From Cupriavidus alkaliphilus (lineage in GTDB: Bacteria > Pseudomonadota > Gammaproteobacteria > Burkholderiales > Burkholderiaceae), in NCBI RefSeq assembly GCF_900094595.1, contig NZ_FMAD01000003.1, forward strand, positions 310,001-374,000: DNA of 64,000 nucleotides, given 5' to 3'. Below, one piece after another: positions 49,632-60,255 of this stretch (position 1 is its first letter; every line of letters starts with the position of its first letter). A program made the position numbers and the translations under genes. The notes beneath the pieces were generated by a model that saw nothing but the letters and a program-made list of their open reading frames with translations, searched no databases and was not told the DNA's origin.

Positions 49632-50657
49632 TTATTCGGCGTGGATGTCGGCGGACTTGATCACCTTGGCCCAGCGCGCCAGCTCGGCCTTCTGGTATTG
49701 CGCCAGCTGCTGCGGGTTCATGTACTTGGCCTCGGCGCCCAGGTCCTCGGCCTTCTGGCGGAAGGCCTCGGTGCGCATGATCTTGTCGATCTCGCCGGTC
49801 AGCTTGTCGACCACCGGCTTGGGCGTGCCCGCCGGCGCGTACATCGCGAACCACGACGATACGTCGAGGTCGGGGTAGCCGGCCTCGGGCGCCGACGGCA
49901 CGTCCTTCAGGCTGGGCAGGCGGGTCTTGCTGGTCACCACCAGCGGACGCAGCTTGCCGGCGGCGATATGGCCCATCAGCGGCGGCGGCGTGGTGATGGT
50001 CAGGTCGACCGAGCCGCCCAGCAGGTCGGTCATGGCCGGTCCGGTGCCCTTGTACGGCACGTGGGTGATCTTGGTGCCGGCCATCTGGTTCAGCAGCTCG
50101 GTCGACACGTGCTGCAGCGAGCCGTTGCCCGACGAGGCGTAGTTGAGCTTGTCCGGGTTGGCCTTGGCGTAGGCCACCAGTTCCTTCAGCGACTTGACCG
50201 GCAGGCTCGGACGCACCACCAGCACCTGCGGCGCCGACAGGATATTGGCCACCGGGGCAAAGTCCTTGACCGGATCCCACGACAGGTTTTTCACCAGCAG
50301 CGGCGTGATCACGTGGAAGCCCGAGTACTGCAGCATCAGCGTGTAGCCGTCGGGCTTGGCGCGCGCCACCAGGCTCGCGGCGATGCCGCCATTGCCGCCG
50401 GGACGGTTGTCGACCACCACCGGCTGGCCGAGCGCCTTGGACAGCGGCTCGGCAATCATCCGTGCGGCGAGGTCGGTGGTGCCGCCGGCCGCGGCCGATA
50501 CCACCAGCGTTACCGGCCGCGCGGGATAGCTGCCGTCCTGCGCGAGGGCCGCCGGGGCGAACCATGCCGCGCCGATCGCCGCGAAGGTAGCCAGCGTCGC
50601 GGTCACGGCCTTGCGCCGTGCGGGCATGGCGGGCTGGTGTTGATGGGCTTGTTTCAT
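49632..50657 (-). CDS. Bug-family tripartite tricarboxylate transporter substrate-binding protein
   Basis: 341 aa. The signal peptide ends AALA-Q (residue 39/40). The mature protein has the Bug fingerprint SYPARPVTLVVSAAAGGTTDLAARMIAEPLSKALGQPVVVDNRPGGNG (spread over residues 43-91) and the GYP-type motif PEAGYPDLD. Such receptors bind carboxylates such as citrate or other small acids. No TctAB membrane genes are adjacent, which is common for Bug genes. Last gene after the CoA-transferase and lyase, so it may supply their substrate. Confidence 0.93.
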   Translation of the reverse strand: MKQAHQHQPAMPARRKAVTATLATFAAIGAAWFAPAALAQDGSYPARPVTLVVSAAAGGTTDLAARMIAEPLSKALGQPVVVDNRPGGNGGIAASLVARAKPDGYTLMLQYSGFHVITPLLVKNLSWDPVKDFAPVANILSAPQVLVVRPSLPVKSLKELVAYAKANPDKLNYASSGNGSLQHVSTELLNQMAGTKITHVPYKGTGPAMTDLLGGSVDLTITTPPPLMGHIAAGKLRPLVVTSKTRLPSLKDVPSAPEAGYPDLDVSSWFAMYAPAGTPKPVVDKLTGEIDKIMRTEAFRQKAEDLGAEAKYMNPQQLAQYQKAELARWAKVIKSADIHAE

Positions 50658-50708
50658 GAGTGTCTCCGTCTGGTCTTGTGGATACGTTGTTGTGATACGC
50701 GTGCAGGC

Positions 50709-51692
50709 CTACGCCTGCCCGGCAAAATGTTCGGCCAGCCAGGCCGGCGCCTGATGCGTGCGCAGGCGCGGTCCCGCGCTCAGCAGCTGGCTCTGGAGGT
50801 CGCGCCCTACCAGTTCCGGCATGCCGGCGACCACGTCGAGCAGCGCGCCCAGGTCGACACCGGTCTGCACGCCCATGCAATCGAACATGTGGACCAGGTC
50901 TTCGGTGCTGACGTTGCCGCTGGCACCGGGCGCATAAGGGCACCCGCCCAGGCCGCCGGCGGCCGCGTCGAAGCGCGTCACGCCGGCCTGCCAGGCGGCC
51001 ACGGCATTGGCCAGGCCCATGCCGCGGGTGTTGTGCAGGTGGATGGTCAGGCCGGTGGCGGGCAGCGCTGCCTGGAAGGCCTGGCACAGCGCCGCGACCT
51101 GGTTGGGATAGGCCATGCCGGTGGTGTCGCACAGCGTGATGCCGGCCGCGCCGGCGTCGGCGAAGGCGCTGGCCAGCGCCATCACCTCGGCGCTATCGAC
51201 CTCGCCCTCGAACGGGCAGCCGAATACCGTCGACAGCGACACGTTGACCGGCACGCCGGCCGCGCCCGCCTCGGCAATCATCGCCAGCAGCTGCTGCCGC
51301 GACTGCGCGCGCGTCATGCGCAGGTTGGCGCGGTTGTGGGTCTCGCTGGCCGACATCACCAGGTTGACCTCGTCGGGCCGGCACGACAGCGCGCGCTCGA
51401 GCCCGCGCAGGTTGGGCACCAGCGCGGTGTAGCGCACGCCCGGCTGGCGCCGCATGCGGTGCATCAGCGCCTCGGCATCGGCCAGCGCGGGAATGGCGCG
51501 GGCCGAGGTGAACGAGGTGGCCTCGATGCGCGCGAAGCCGCAGGCGGAGAGCGCATCGACGAAGGCAACCTTGGCGTCGGTCGGCACCACCACCGGTTCG
51601 ATCTGCAGGCCGTCGCGCGGCGCGACTTCATTGATCTCGACGCGGGCCGGCCCGCGCAAGAGGGTAGCGGCGGGGCTGGCGGCGGCGCTCAT
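50709..51692 (-). CDS. HMG-CoA lyase-like enzyme
   Basis: 327 aa TIM-barrel protein of the DRE-TIM family. The catalytic residues of HMG-CoA lyase are all in place: R26-D27 (APRDGLQ), H218 and H220 (IHLHNTRG) and C251 (GLGGCPYAPGASGN). It should cleave a 3-hydroxy-3-methyl-acyl-CoA, giving acetyl-CoA plus acetoacetate from HMG-CoA, or a related pair such as acetyl-CoA plus pyruvate from citramalyl-CoA. Its ATG overlaps the CoA-transferase stop (ATGA), so the two enzymes are made together. Confidence 0.92.
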   Translation of the reverse strand: MSAAASPAATLLRGPARVEINEVAPRDGLQIEPVVVPTDAKVAFVDALSACGFARIEATSFTSARAIPALADAEALMHRMRRQPGVRYTALVPNLRGLERALSCRPDEVNLVMSASETHNRANLRMTRAQSRQQLLAMIAEAGAAGVPVNVSLSTVFGCPFEGEVDSAEVMALASAFADAGAAGITLCDTTGMAYPNQVAALCQAFQAALPATGLTIHLHNTRGMGLANAVAAWQAGVTRFDAAAGGLGGCPYAPGASGNVSTEDLVHMFDCMGVQTGVDLGALLDVVAGMPELVGRDLQSQLLSAGPRLRTHQAPAWLAEHFAGQA

Positions 51693-52885
51693 GCGATCAC
51701 CTTGCGCGCGCGCAGGTCGGCGATGGCGGCGTCGTCGAAGCCGGCCTGCTTCAGCACCGCATCGGTATGCTCGCCCAGCGCCGGCGCGCGGTCATGGATG
51801 GCGCCCGGGCTGGCCGACAACTTGGGCACCACGCCCGGCACTTCCACGGTCAGGCCTGCGGCGGAGGTGACCGACTCGATCACGCCGCGGGCGCGGTAGT
51901 GCGGGTCTTCGGCGATGTCCTTGACGGTATAGATGCGGCCCGACGGCACCTGCGCGTCGCGCAGCACCGCCAGCGCCGACTCCACCGTCTGCGTGCGGGT
52001 CCAGTCGGCAATCGCGGCATCGATCTCGTCGACGCGCGCGACGCGGCCGTCGTTGCGATCCAGTGCGGGATCGTCGGCCAGATCGGCACGGCCGATGGCG
52101 AGCATCATGCGCTTGAAGATGGCGTCGCCGTTGGCCGCCACCAGCACGTATTCGCCGCTGGCACAGGGATAGGCATTGGACGGCGCGATCCCCGGCAGCG
52201 CGCCGCCGGCGGGCTGGCGCACCGCGCCGAAGGCCGAGTATTCCGGCAGCAGGCTTTCGCTCAGGTTGAACAGCGACTCGTACAGCGCCACGTCGATCAC
52301 CTGCCCTTCGCCGCCGCGCGCATCGCGCTGGTACAGCGCCAGCAGCACGCCCATGGCACCGTGCAGGCCGGCGATGGTGTCGCCCAGCGACAGGCCGGCG
52401 CGCACCGGCGCGCGGCCGGGCTCGCCGGTCAGGTGGCGCAGGCCGGCCATGGCCTCGGCCACGGCGGCAAAGCCGGGCTCGTCCTTCTTCGGTCCGGTCT
52501 GGCCGTAGCCCGACACGCGCAGCATGATCAGGCGCGGATTGTCGGCATGCAGCACGTCCCAGCCCAGGCCCCACTTCTCCATGGTGCCGGGGCGGAAATT
52601 CTCGATCAGCACGTCGGCCTCGGCGGCCAGCTTGCGCACCAGCGCCTGGCCTTCCGGCTGGCGCAGGTCGATGCAGACCGATTCCTTGTTGCGCGACTGC
52701 GCCTCCCACCACACCGAGGTGCCTTCATGCAGCATGCGCCATTTGCGCAGCGGGTCGCCCTGCCCGGGCGGCTCCACCTTGATGATGTGGGCGCCGAAGT
52801 CGGCCAGGGTCTTGGCAGCAAAGGGGCCGGCGATAAGTTGTCCGAGTTCGAGGACGCGAATGCCCTCAAGGATCTGTTGCGCCAT
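51689..52885 (-). CDS. CaiB/BaiF family (class III) CoA-transferase
   Basis: 398 aa. The family's catalytic aspartate is D169 (LSLGDTIAGLHGAMGVL), the same number as in formyl-CoA transferase. ILEGIRVLELGQLIAGPFAAKTLADFGAHIIKVEPP and ADVLIENFRPGTMEKWGLG are family signatures. It probably moves CoA, for instance from succinyl-CoA, to the acid later cleaved by the lyase. The ATG at 52885 was chosen over one 24 bases upstream, which lies before the conserved start. Confidence 0.93.
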   Translation of the reverse strand: MAQQILEGIRVLELGQLIAGPFAAKTLADFGAHIIKVEPPGQGDPLRKWRMLHEGTSVWWEAQSRNKESVCIDLRQPEGQALVRKLAAEADVLIENFRPGTMEKWGLGWDVLHADNPRLIMLRVSGYGQTGPKKDEPGFAAVAEAMAGLRHLTGEPGRAPVRAGLSLGDTIAGLHGAMGVLLALYQRDARGGEGQVIDVALYESLFNLSESLLPEYSAFGAVRQPAGGALPGIAPSNAYPCASGEYVLVAANGDAIFKRMMLAIGRADLADDPALDRNDGRVARVDEIDAAIADWTRTQTVESALAVLRDAQVPSGRIYTVKDIAEDPHYRARGVIESVTSAAGLTVEVPGVVPKLSASPGAIHDRAPALGEHTDAVLKQAGFDDAAIADLRARKVIA

Positions 52886-53062
52886 GGGTGTCTCCGTGCG
52901 ATGCGGCAATCTTGTTGCAGTGCGGCAGCGCCATTGACTGGCTTGCCATACATTGCGTTCGGACGGAGTTTGCCCCAGCGCGGGGCCTGCCAGGAATCGG
53001 CAATCGGAGAAGCGGGCTTTCTCGGAACGCGAAAGGCTGCGCAGAGCCTCGGCGCAGGCGCG

Positions 53063-53968
53063 TCAGAACGGCGCCCGGTCCCCGCACAGGTGGGTGATCA
53101 GCAGCCGTGCCGACACCGTCAGCCCGGCCGGGTCGCGCAGCCCGATCAGCAGCGAGCGGCGCGCCCACGCATCCTGCAGCGTCACCAGCGACAGCCCCAT
53201 CGACTTGACATGCGGCTCGGCCGCGATGCGCGGCAGCACGCCCACGCCCAGTCCGGCCATGACCATGCGGCACATGGCGTCGAAGCTGCGCACCTGGATG
53301 CGCAGCCGGAACGGCCGGTCGAGCCGGCTGCTCTCTTCCAGCAGGCGCGCCGCCAGCGAGGTTTCCTGCGGCAGGCTGACGAAATCGAATTCGAGCGTGT
53401 CGGCGTAGTGCACCGGGCCGCGCGCGGCCAGCGGATGGTTGGGCGGGGTGATGATGACCAGCTCGTCCTGGCGGTACTCGACCGTCATCAGCCCGGCGGC
53501 CGGAGTACGGTCGGCGAAGATGCCGACGTCGGCACGGTTCTCGACCAGCGCGGCAACGATATCGCGCGAGTTCTGCTCTTCCAGCTCGATACGGATGGTC
53601 GGATGGCGCTGCATGAACGAGGCCAGGTCATCGGGCAGGAACTGCGTGATCGCCGAGGTATTGGCGCACACGCGCACCTGCCCGCGCACGCCGGAGGCAT
53701 AGTCCGACATCACGCCGGCCATGCGCTCGACGTCCTGCAGGATGGTCAGCGCATGGTGGAAGCAGGCCTGGCCGGCCTCGGTCAGCTGCACGCCGGCGGC
53801 ATGGCGAAAGAACAGCGGCGCGCCGACCGCGGTCTCGAGGTCCGAAATGCGCTTGCTCGCCGCCGCCACCGCCAGGTGCGACTGGCGCGCGCCGGCCGAA
53901 ATGCTGCCCTGCCGGGCCACGGCAACGAACAAGCCGAGCGTGACGAGATCGAAGCGGGCCAGGTTCAT
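53063..53968 (-). CDS. LysR family transcriptional regulator
   Basis: 301 aa. The N-terminal winged helix reads FDLVTLGLFVAVARQGSISAGARQSHLAVAAASKRISDLETAVGAPLF, and the effector-binding domain follows from residue 90. It is on the same strand as, and upstream of, the CoA-transferase operon, which is unusual since LysR genes are mostly divergent from their targets. It is the likely regulator of the CoA-transferase, lyase and Bug genes; the inducer is unknown. Confidence 0.92.
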   Translation of the reverse strand: MNLARFDLVTLGLFVAVARQGSISAGARQSHLAVAAASKRISDLETAVGAPLFFRHAAGVQLTEAGQACFHHALTILQDVERMAGVMSDYASGVRGQVRVCANTSAITQFLPDDLASFMQRHPTIRIELEEQNSRDIVAALVENRADVGIFADRTPAAGLMTVEYRQDELVIITPPNHPLAARGPVHYADTLEFDFVSLPQETSLAARLLEESSRLDRPFRLRIQVRSFDAMCRMVMAGLGVGVLPRIAAEPHVKSMGLSLVTLQDAWARRSLLIGLRDPAGLTVSARLLITHLCGDRAPF

Positions 53969-54042
53969 GGGAGCGGACGGGAAATGAAAGCGCGCGCCGG
54001 TGGCAGTGCCTGCGACCGGCACGCCGGCCGGCGCAGCGGCGC

Positions 54043-54657
54043 TCAGAGGTTGCGGCGGTCCATCACCGCGCGGGCAATGGTGCCGGCGTCGACATATTCG
54101 AGCTCGCCGCCCACCGGCACGCCGCGCGCCAGGCGCGACACCTTGAGCCCGCGCGCCTTGAGCATCTCGCCGATGTAGTGCGCGGTAGCCTCGCCTTCGC
54201 TGGTGAAATTGGTGGCCACGATGACCTCGCCGACCGGGCCGCCCAGCTCGGGCTCGGTGGCGCGCGCCAGCAGCCGGTCCAGGTGGATCTCGCGCGGGCC
54301 GATGCCGTCCAGCGGCGACAGCCGGCCCATCAGCACGAAATACTTGCCGCGGTAGGTCAGGGTCTGCTCGATCATGACCTGGTCGGCCGGCGTTTCCACC
54401 ACGCACAGCACCGAGGCGTCGCGGCGGTCGTCCAGGCAGGTCTCGCAGATTTCCTGCTCGGTGAAAGTGTTGCAGCGCTGGCAGTGGCGGATATGGTCCG
54501 CCGCGCCGCGCAGCGCATCGCCCAGCTTGCGCGCGCCCTCGCGGTCGTGCTGCAGCAGGTGGTAGGCCATGCGCTGGGCGGACTTGGGCCCGACGCCGGG
54601 CAGCACCCGCAGCGCCTCGACCAGCGCCTGCAGCGAAGTCGGCGAAGACGCTTTCAC
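54043..54657 (-). CDS. recR: Recombination protein RecR
   Basis: 204 aa. Helix-hairpin-helix ([20 protein letters not shown]), zinc finger C59, C62, C71, C74 ([16 protein letters not shown]) and TOPRIM domain ([20 protein letters not shown]-type turn in VGEVIVATN). RecR with RecO loads RecA at gaps. Seven bases after ybaB in the conserved dnaX-ybaB-recR operon. Confidence 0.98.
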
Positions 54658-54664
54658 AATGGCC

Positions 54665-54997
54665 TTAGAACGGCAGCTTGAAGCCCGGGGGCAGCGGCAG
54701 GCCCGAGGTCATCGAGCCCATCTTTTCCTGCGTGGTGGTCTCGGCCTTGCGCACGGCGTCGTTGAAGGCCGCCGCGACCAGGTCTTCCAGCAGGTCCTTG
54801 TCCTCGCCCTCGGCCAGCAGGCTGGGGTCGATGGTAACGCGCTTGACATCGTTCTTGCAGGTCATGACCACCTTGACGAGACCGGCGCCGGACTGGCCCT
54901 CGACCTCGATCAGGGCCAGCTGCTCCTGCATCTTCTTCATGTTTTCCTGCATCTGCTGGGCCTGCTTCATCAGCCCTGCGAGTTGACCTTTCATCAT
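54665..54997 (-). CDS. ybaB: YbaB/EbfC family nucleoid-associated protein
   Basis: 110 aa, typical length. [43 protein letters not shown] is the amphipathic helix and first strand of the family, and [17 protein letters not shown] is its C-terminal signature. It binds DNA as a dimer; the precise function is unsettled. Middle gene of dnaX-ybaB-recR. Confidence 0.96.
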   Translation of the reverse strand: MMKGQLAGLMKQAQQMQENMKKMQEQLALIEVEGQSGAGLVKVVMTCKNDVKRVTIDPSLLAEGEDKDLLEDLVAAAFNDAVRKAETTTQEKMGSMTSGLPLPPGFKLPF

Positions 54998-55065
54998 GAT
55001 GGAATGCTCCTGGATTCGGTAAGAGTTCGGTGACGGAAATTCGGTAACGCCAGCCTGGCCGCCGG

Positions 55066-57384
55066 TCAGGCGGCGCGCGGCTGGATCGAGCCTGGCACGA
55101 TCTGGCCGCCGAAGTCGCGCAGCAGCCCCTGCACGAAGGGATCGGCCTCGATCGCGGCCTCGGCCTGGCGCTGGCGTTCGGCACGGGCCTCGGCGTCGGC
55201 GGCGGCGGCGGTGACCGTGACCCCGCCGACTTCGCAGACCACGCGCACCGGCTCGCCGAAGTGGTCGCCCAGTGCCTGCTGCAAACGCTCGGCAACGCCG
55301 TTCTCGCCCAGCGCCGCAACCGGGATGCGCAGGTGGAAGGTTCGCCCGACCACCTGCGTCAGCTCGCTCTGGTACGCCAGCTGCTGCGCCAGGCCCTTCA
55401 GCGGCAGGCCGGCGGCCAGCACCGGCCAGTCGCCGGTGAAGGCCGGCGGGGTGCCGTCCTCGCCTGCGGCAGGCGGGCGCGGCGCGACGAATTTGGCGGA
55501 CTCCGCTGGCGGTGACGGTACGGCAGCGGCCTCGCGGGCCGGCTCGGCCTCGCGAGCCGGGGCCTGGCGGGCGGCGCCGTTGCGCGGTGCCGTGGCGCGT
55601 GCTGCCGGTTCGCTGAAACCGTAGTCGTTATAGCCCGGGTCGCTGTCATAGGGGCCGATGACCGGCAGGTCCGGTGGCAGTTCTTCCCACGGCGGCACAT
55701 CGCTGCCACCGGCGACTTCCCAGGGCGGCACGGATTCTTGTTGCGGCTTGGCGGCCACGGGGCGTGCCGCGGGCGCTGCCGCCGGTGCGGGCGGCTGCGG
55801 CGCCGCCGGCCGTGCAAGCGGGGCCGATGCCGGTGCCGCAGCCGGACGGCTCGCGGCAGCGGCCGCGGGGGCGCGCAGCGGCTGTGCCGGCGGCCGCTGC
55901 GCAGCGGCCGGCGCGGCAGGCATGGCCGGTGCCGGCGCCTTGCGGGCGCCGCCGCGGGCAGCGGAAGCCTGGCGCGCGGCGGCCAGCGCCGCGGCCGCGG
56001 GCGACATGGCCCCGCCTCCGGCGCGCGCCGGCGCGGGCTCTGCTGCCGCAGGCGCAGCAGCCGGTGCAGCGGCGGGCGCAACCATGGACGGCACCGCGGC
56101 CGGCACCGGTGTGGATTCGATAACGGATGCTGCCGGTGCAGCGGAGCCAGCCGGGAGAGCCGGTGCAGCGGCGGCAGTCGCCGCCTGGCGTGCCTCGGCC
56201 GGGCGCGCCGCGGCCGGCGTGCCGGCACTGCGCGGTCGCGCGGGCGCTGCTCCGCCGCCCTGCCCCGCCGTGGCGGCCGGCTCCGACGACGGCCGGAATG
56301 CCAGCATGCGCAGCAGCGTCATGGTGAAGCCGGCGTACTCGTCCGGGGCCAGCGCCAGTTCGCTGCGGCCCAGGTTGGCGATCTGGTAGAACAGCTGGAC
56401 TTCCTGCGCGTCGAACACGCCGGCCAGGCGCCGCACCTCGTCGGCTTCGGGCCATTCGTCCTGCACCGAAGCCGGCACCGCCTGCGCCAGCGCCACCTTG
56501 TGCAGCAGCGAACCCAGGTCCTGCAGCGCGCCGGCAAACGACAGGCTGCGGTCGGCCATGGCATCGGCGATCGCCAGCATCGCGGCGCCGTCCTCGGCGG
56601 CCAGCGCGTCGAGCAGCTGCACCAGGTAGCCCTGGTCGATCGCGCCCAGCATGCCGCGCACGGCTTCCTCGGACACCTGCCCCGCGCTGTAGGCGATGGC
56701 CTGGTCGGTCAGCGACAGCGCATCGCGCATCGAGCCATGCGCGGCCTGCGCCAGCAGCCGCAGCGCGTTGCCGTCGTGGGCAATGCCTTCCTGCGCCAGG
56801 ATATGGTCCAGGTGCGAGACGATATGTCCCGGCGGCATCTGCTTCAGGTTGAACTGCAGGCAGCGCGACAGCACCGTGACCGGGATCTTCTGCGGGTCGG
56901 TGGTGGCGAGGATGAACTTGACGTGCCCGGGCGGCTCTTCCAGCGTCTTCAGCATGGCGTTGAAGGCGTGGTTGGTCAGCATGTGCACTTCGTCGATCAT
57001 GTAGACCTTGAAGCGCCCGGCGGTGGGAGCGTAGACGGCCTTGTCGAGCAGCTGCGCCATCTCGTCGACACCGCGGTTGGACGCGGCGTCCATCTCGATG
57101 TAGTCGACGAAGCGGCCGCTGTCGATTTCCTGGCAGGCCTTGCACTGCCCGCAGGGCTCGGCGGTAATGCCGCCGCTGCCGTCAGGGCCGGTGCAGTTCA
57201 GGGCCTTGGCCAGGATCCGCGACAGCGTGGTCTTGCCGACCCCGCGCGTGCCGGTGAACAGGTAGGCGTGGTGCAGCCGCTGTTGTTCCAGCGCGTGCGT
57301 GAGCGCGCGGACCACGTGCTCCTGGCCGACCAGCGTGGTGAAATCCCTGGGGCGCCATTTGCGCGCTAGAACTTGATAACTCAT
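55066..57384 (-). CDS. dnaX: DNA polymerase III subunit tau/gamma
   Basis: 772 aa. The clamp-loader ATPase has Walker A GTRGVGKT (45-52), zinc ligands C64, C78, C81 and C84, DEVHML (Walker B) and domain III. From about residue 370 to 600 runs a Pro/Ala-rich linker, then the C-terminal tau part that binds the polymerase and helicase ([30 protein letters not shown]). I see no A-rich slippery heptamer of the E. coli A-AAA-AAG type, so a programmed frameshift to make gamma is not evident. First gene of the dnaX-ybaB-recR operon. Confidence 0.97.
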   Translation of the reverse strand: MSYQVLARKWRPRDFTTLVGQEHVVRALTHALEQQRLHHAYLFTGTRGVGKTTLSRILAKALNCTGPDGSGGITAEPCGQCKACQEIDSGRFVDYIEMDAASNRGVDEMAQLLDKAVYAPTAGRFKVYMIDEVHMLTNHAFNAMLKTLEEPPGHVKFILATTDPQKIPVTVLSRCLQFNLKQMPPGHIVSHLDHILAQEGIAHDGNALRLLAQAAHGSMRDALSLTDQAIAYSAGQVSEEAVRGMLGAIDQGYLVQLLDALAAEDGAAMLAIADAMADRSLSFAGALQDLGSLLHKVALAQAVPASVQDEWPEADEVRRLAGVFDAQEVQLFYQIANLGRSELALAPDEYAGFTMTLLRMLAFRPSSEPAATAGQGGGAAPARPRSAGTPAAARPAEARQAATAAAAPALPAGSAAPAASVIESTPVPAAVPSMVAPAAAPAAAPAAAEPAPARAGGGAMSPAAAALAAARQASAARGGARKAPAPAMPAAPAAAQRPPAQPLRAPAAAAASRPAAAPASAPLARPAAPQPPAPAAAPAARPVAAKPQQESVPPWEVAGGSDVPPWEELPPDLPVIGPYDSDPGYNDYGFSEPAARATAPRNGAARQAPAREAEPAREAAAVPSPPAESAKFVAPRPPAAGEDGTPPAFTGDWPVLAAGLPLKGLAQQLAYQSELTQVVGRTFHLRIPVAALGENGVAERLQQALGDHFGEPVRVVCEVGGVTVTAAAADAEARAERQRQAEAAIEADPFVQGLLRDFGGQIVPGSIQPRAA

Positions 57385-57504
57385 GGCGGCGATTGTAGCA
57401 AAAGGCGGCCCCGCTCCGGCCGCCCCCGCGCCGGTCCCGGCGTCTTTATCCGGGGCCGGCGCCGGCGGCCCTGGCCAGCGGCCGCCGGCGCCGCCGGGCG
57501 CGGC

Positions 57505-59991
57505 TCAGCCGCACTCGCCGACGTAGCCGCAATTGGCACACTTGGCGCAGCCATCGACCTTGTGCAAGGCGTGCGCGCCACACTCCGGGCAGGGCTTGCC
57601 GGTGCCCACGCCGGGCGCGCCCGGCGCCGCGCTGGCCGGCCCGGCAAGGTCGGCCCCGGCCGCCAGCGACAGCGCGCCGCCGTCGCGCTGCGCCAGCCGC
57701 GCGGCCAGCGCCGCCACCGGCACCTGGCCGCCGTCGGCGTCGAGGAAGCCGCGCTTGATCAGGATGCGCTGCAGCGCATAGCCCAGCGCGGCGACCTCGG
57801 AGTCATGGAAGCGCGGCACCTCGGTGCCGTCCTGGCGCACCAGCGTGCCGTAGCGCACTGTGCCCTTGTCCCATACCACGTTGCGCATGTCAGCAAGCGC
57901 CTTGGCCACCGAGCCGCCCGAGCGCGCCACCATCGACAACAGCCGCATGGTCGAGGTGATCCATTGCTGGCCCTCGCTGCGCTGGCCCGCCGGCATGAAG
58001 AATTCAACCGGGCGCTCGATCTCCAGCGGCTGGCCGTCGGCCACGCCGGCGACGCGCATGAAGTTGACGGTCAGGTAGACGGTCTTGTGGCCCTCGTAGG
58101 TCAGGTATTCGACCTTGGAGGTCACCCCCTCCAGGTCGCCCACCGGCCGGCTGCCGAACGGGCGCACCAGCGGGTTGTCGTCGGCCGCGGGCACGGACGG
58201 CGCGGCGGGCGCGTCGACCGACAGCACCGCGCCCAGCACCGAATTCGGCCGATAGGTGGCCAGCCCCTTGAGCCCGGCCTTCCAGGCCTCGAGGTAGAGG
58301 TTGCGGAAGGCTTCGTACGGATAGTCTTCCGGCACGTTGACGGTCTTGCTGATGCTGGTGTCGATATACGGCTGCACCGCTTCCAGCATCCGCATATGGT
58401 CCAGCGCCGACATCTGCAGCGCGGTCACGAACGCGTCCGGCAGCTGCGCCATGTCGGCCCCCATGTGACGGTAGAGCCGCCAGGCATGGTCCGCCACCTC
58501 GAAGCTGCGATAGCTGTTGTCCGGCATGCGCTTCTTGCGGTTGTAGGTCCACGAGAAGGCGGGTTCGATGCCATTGGACGCATTGTCGGCAAAGGCCAGC
58601 GTGATGGTGCCCGTGGGCGCGATCGACAGCAGGTGCGAGTTGCGCAGCCCATGGCGGCCGATGGCCTCGCGCACGGGCCCGGGCAGCCGGCTGGCGAAGC
58701 CGCTGTTCAGGTAGGCGCCGGCATCGAACAAGGGGAAGGCACCCTTCTGCGCGGCCAGTTCGGTCGACGCCAGGTAAGCCTCATCGCGCATGCGTTCCGA
58801 GATCCGCGCCGCCAGTTGCCGCGCCGGCTCGGTGTCGTAGCGCAGGCCCAGCATCACCAGCGCGCTGCCCAGCCCGAGGAAGCCCAGCCCGACGCGGCGC
58901 TTGGCGTGGGCCTCGGCCTGCTGTTCGGGCAACGGCCAGAAGGTCACGTCGAGCACGTTGTCGAGCATGCGCGTGGCCACGCGCACCACCTCGGCGAAGG
59001 CGTCGAAATCGAACCCGGCCTGCGGCGTGAACGGCTGGCGCACGAAGCGGGTCAGGTTGATCGAGCCGAGGCAGCAGCAGCCGTAGGACGGCAGCGGCTG
59101 CTCGGCGCAGGGGTTGGTGGCCTCGATGCGCTCGCAGTAATAGAGGTTGTTGTCGGCGTTGATCTGCGACAGGAACAGGATGCCCGGCTCGGCATGGTCG
59201 TAGGTGGCCTGCATGACCTGGTCCCACAGGTTGCGCGCCGGCACCCGCCGGTAGACCCACTGCCCGTCGTCGCGGCGGTACGCGCCGGCGGCGATCATGT
59301 CGGCGCCCGGCTCGGCCTCGTGCACCAGCTCGACCTCGGCATCGGCCTGCACCGCCTGCATGAAGTCGTCGGTGACGCCGATGGAGATATTGAAGTTGCT
59401 GAGCTCGCCCTTGTCCTTGGCGTGGATAAAGCTCTCGATGTCCGGATGGTCGCAGCGCAGCACGCCCATCTGCGCGCCGCGGCGCGCGCCGGCCGATTCC
59501 ACCGTCGCGCACGAGGCGTCGAACACCTTCATGAACGACACCGGCCCCGAGGCGCGCGAATGCGTGGCGCGTACCAGCGCGCCGGCCGGGCGGATCGCGG
59601 AGAAGTCATAGCCCACGCCGCCGCCGCGGCGCATGGTTTCGGCGGCCTGAGCCACCGCGGTATAGATGCTGGGGCGGTCGTCGCGCGGCTCCGACACCGA
59701 ATCGCCCACCGGCTGCACGAAGCAGTTGATCAGCGTGGCCTGGATGCCCGTGCCCGCCGCCGAATTGATGCGCCCGGCCGGCACGAAGCCGTTTTCCTGC
59801 GCCCACAGGAAGCGCGCGCTCCAGGCTTCGCGCTGGTCCTCGGGCTCGGCCTGCGCCAGCGCGCGCGCCACGCGCTGCCTGACATCGGCGATGCTGCGCT
59901 CTTCGCCCTTGGCGTATTTCTCGAGCAGGACTTCGGTGGAGATTTCCTGCGGCGCCAGCGCGCCGCGAATGATCTGGTCGTTTGCGTTCAT
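57505..59991 (-). CDS. nrdJ: Adenosylcobalamin-dependent (class II) ribonucleotide reductase
   Basis: 828 aa. C90 ([11 protein letters not shown]) is one of the redox cysteines, and the active-site loop N293-x-C295-x-E297 ([11 protein letters not shown]) carries the thiyl-radical Cys. The B12-dependent class is also indicated by length and by the C-terminal zinc ribbon [25 protein letters not shown]. It reduces ribonucleotides to deoxyribonucleotides with a B12 cofactor and works with or without oxygen. The ATG at 59991 has GGTGA eight bases before it. A GTG fifteen bases upstream is an alternative. No cobalamin riboswitch was found upstream. Confidence 0.94.
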   Translation of the reverse strand: MNANDQIIRGALAPQEISTEVLLEKYAKGEERSIADVRQRVARALAQAEPEDQREAWSARFLWAQENGFVPAGRINSAAGTGIQATLINCFVQPVGDSVSEPRDDRPSIYTAVAQAAETMRRGGGVGYDFSAIRPAGALVRATHSRASGPVSFMKVFDASCATVESAGARRGAQMGVLRCDHPDIESFIHAKDKGELSNFNISIGVTDDFMQAVQADAEVELVHEAEPGADMIAAGAYRRDDGQWVYRRVPARNLWDQVMQATYDHAEPGILFLSQINADNNLYYCERIEATNPCAEQPLPSYGCCCLGSINLTRFVRQPFTPQAGFDFDAFAEVVRVATRMLDNVLDVTFWPLPEQQAEAHAKRRVGLGFLGLGSALVMLGLRYDTEPARQLAARISERMRDEAYLASTELAAQKGAFPLFDAGAYLNSGFASRLPGPVREAIGRHGLRNSHLLSIAPTGTITLAFADNASNGIEPAFSWTYNRKKRMPDNSYRSFEVADHAWRLYRHMGADMAQLPDAFVTALQMSALDHMRMLEAVQPYIDTSISKTVNVPEDYPYEAFRNLYLEAWKAGLKGLATYRPNSVLGAVLSVDAPAAPSVPAADDNPLVRPFGSRPVGDLEGVTSKVEYLTYEGHKTVYLTVNFMRVAGVADGQPLEIERPVEFFMPAGQRSEGQQWITSTMRLLSMVARSGGSVAKALADMRNVVWDKGTVRYGTLVRQDGTEVPRFHDSEVAALGYALQRILIKRGFLDADGGQVPVAALAARLAQRDGGALSLAAGADLAGPASAAPGAPGVGTGKPCPECGAHALHKVDGCAKCANCGYVGECG

Positions 59992-60144
59992 GTATTGGTT
60001 CACCACGTGTGCGGGTTGGTGAATGGTCGGGCCAGCGCGGCACGCATTGCCTGCGCCAGATCAACCCGGCGCCATGGCGCCGGCAATGACCCGCGCCCGC
60101 CAAGGGCATTCGATGCAAATCCTGCGCGCGCCCGCGCTCTGGGG

Positions 60145-60150
60145 TACAAT
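60145..60150 (+). promoter_or_regulatory. -10 element of the ffs promoter
   Basis: TACAAT ends eight bases before the SRP RNA 5' end. The -35 region 17 bp upstream (CTGCGC, 60122-60127) is a poor match. Confidence 0.6.
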
Positions 60151-60157
60151 GCCGCTC

Positions 60158-60255
60158 GGACGGGCCTCCTCGCATGGTGGCGCGGTCAACCTGGTCAGGT
60201 CGGGAACGAAGCAGCCACAGCCGTTTTCCGCCAGTGCCGAGGGTCAGGCTCGTCC
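60158..60255 (+). ncRNA. ffs: Signal recognition particle 4.5S RNA
   Basis: About 98 nt. The universally conserved apical region is present: GGTCAGGTCGGGAACGAAGC, then AGCC, matching the GGUCAGGUCCGGAAGGAAGCAGCC-type loop and the symmetric/asymmetric internal loops that bind Ffh. The ends pair: GGACGGGCCT (60158-60167) with AGGCTCGTCC (60246-60255), one G-U pair included. It targets ribosomes to the membrane together with Ffh and FtsY. It lies near dnaX, as in many bacteria, but here with the class II reductase gene between them. Ends are approximate. Confidence 0.95.

Noticed and set aside
60007..60157. Cobalamin riboswitch upstream of the class II ribonucleotide reductase
   Set aside because: I looked for the conserved B12-box (GCCACTG-type) and paired elements on the minus strand and did not see them.
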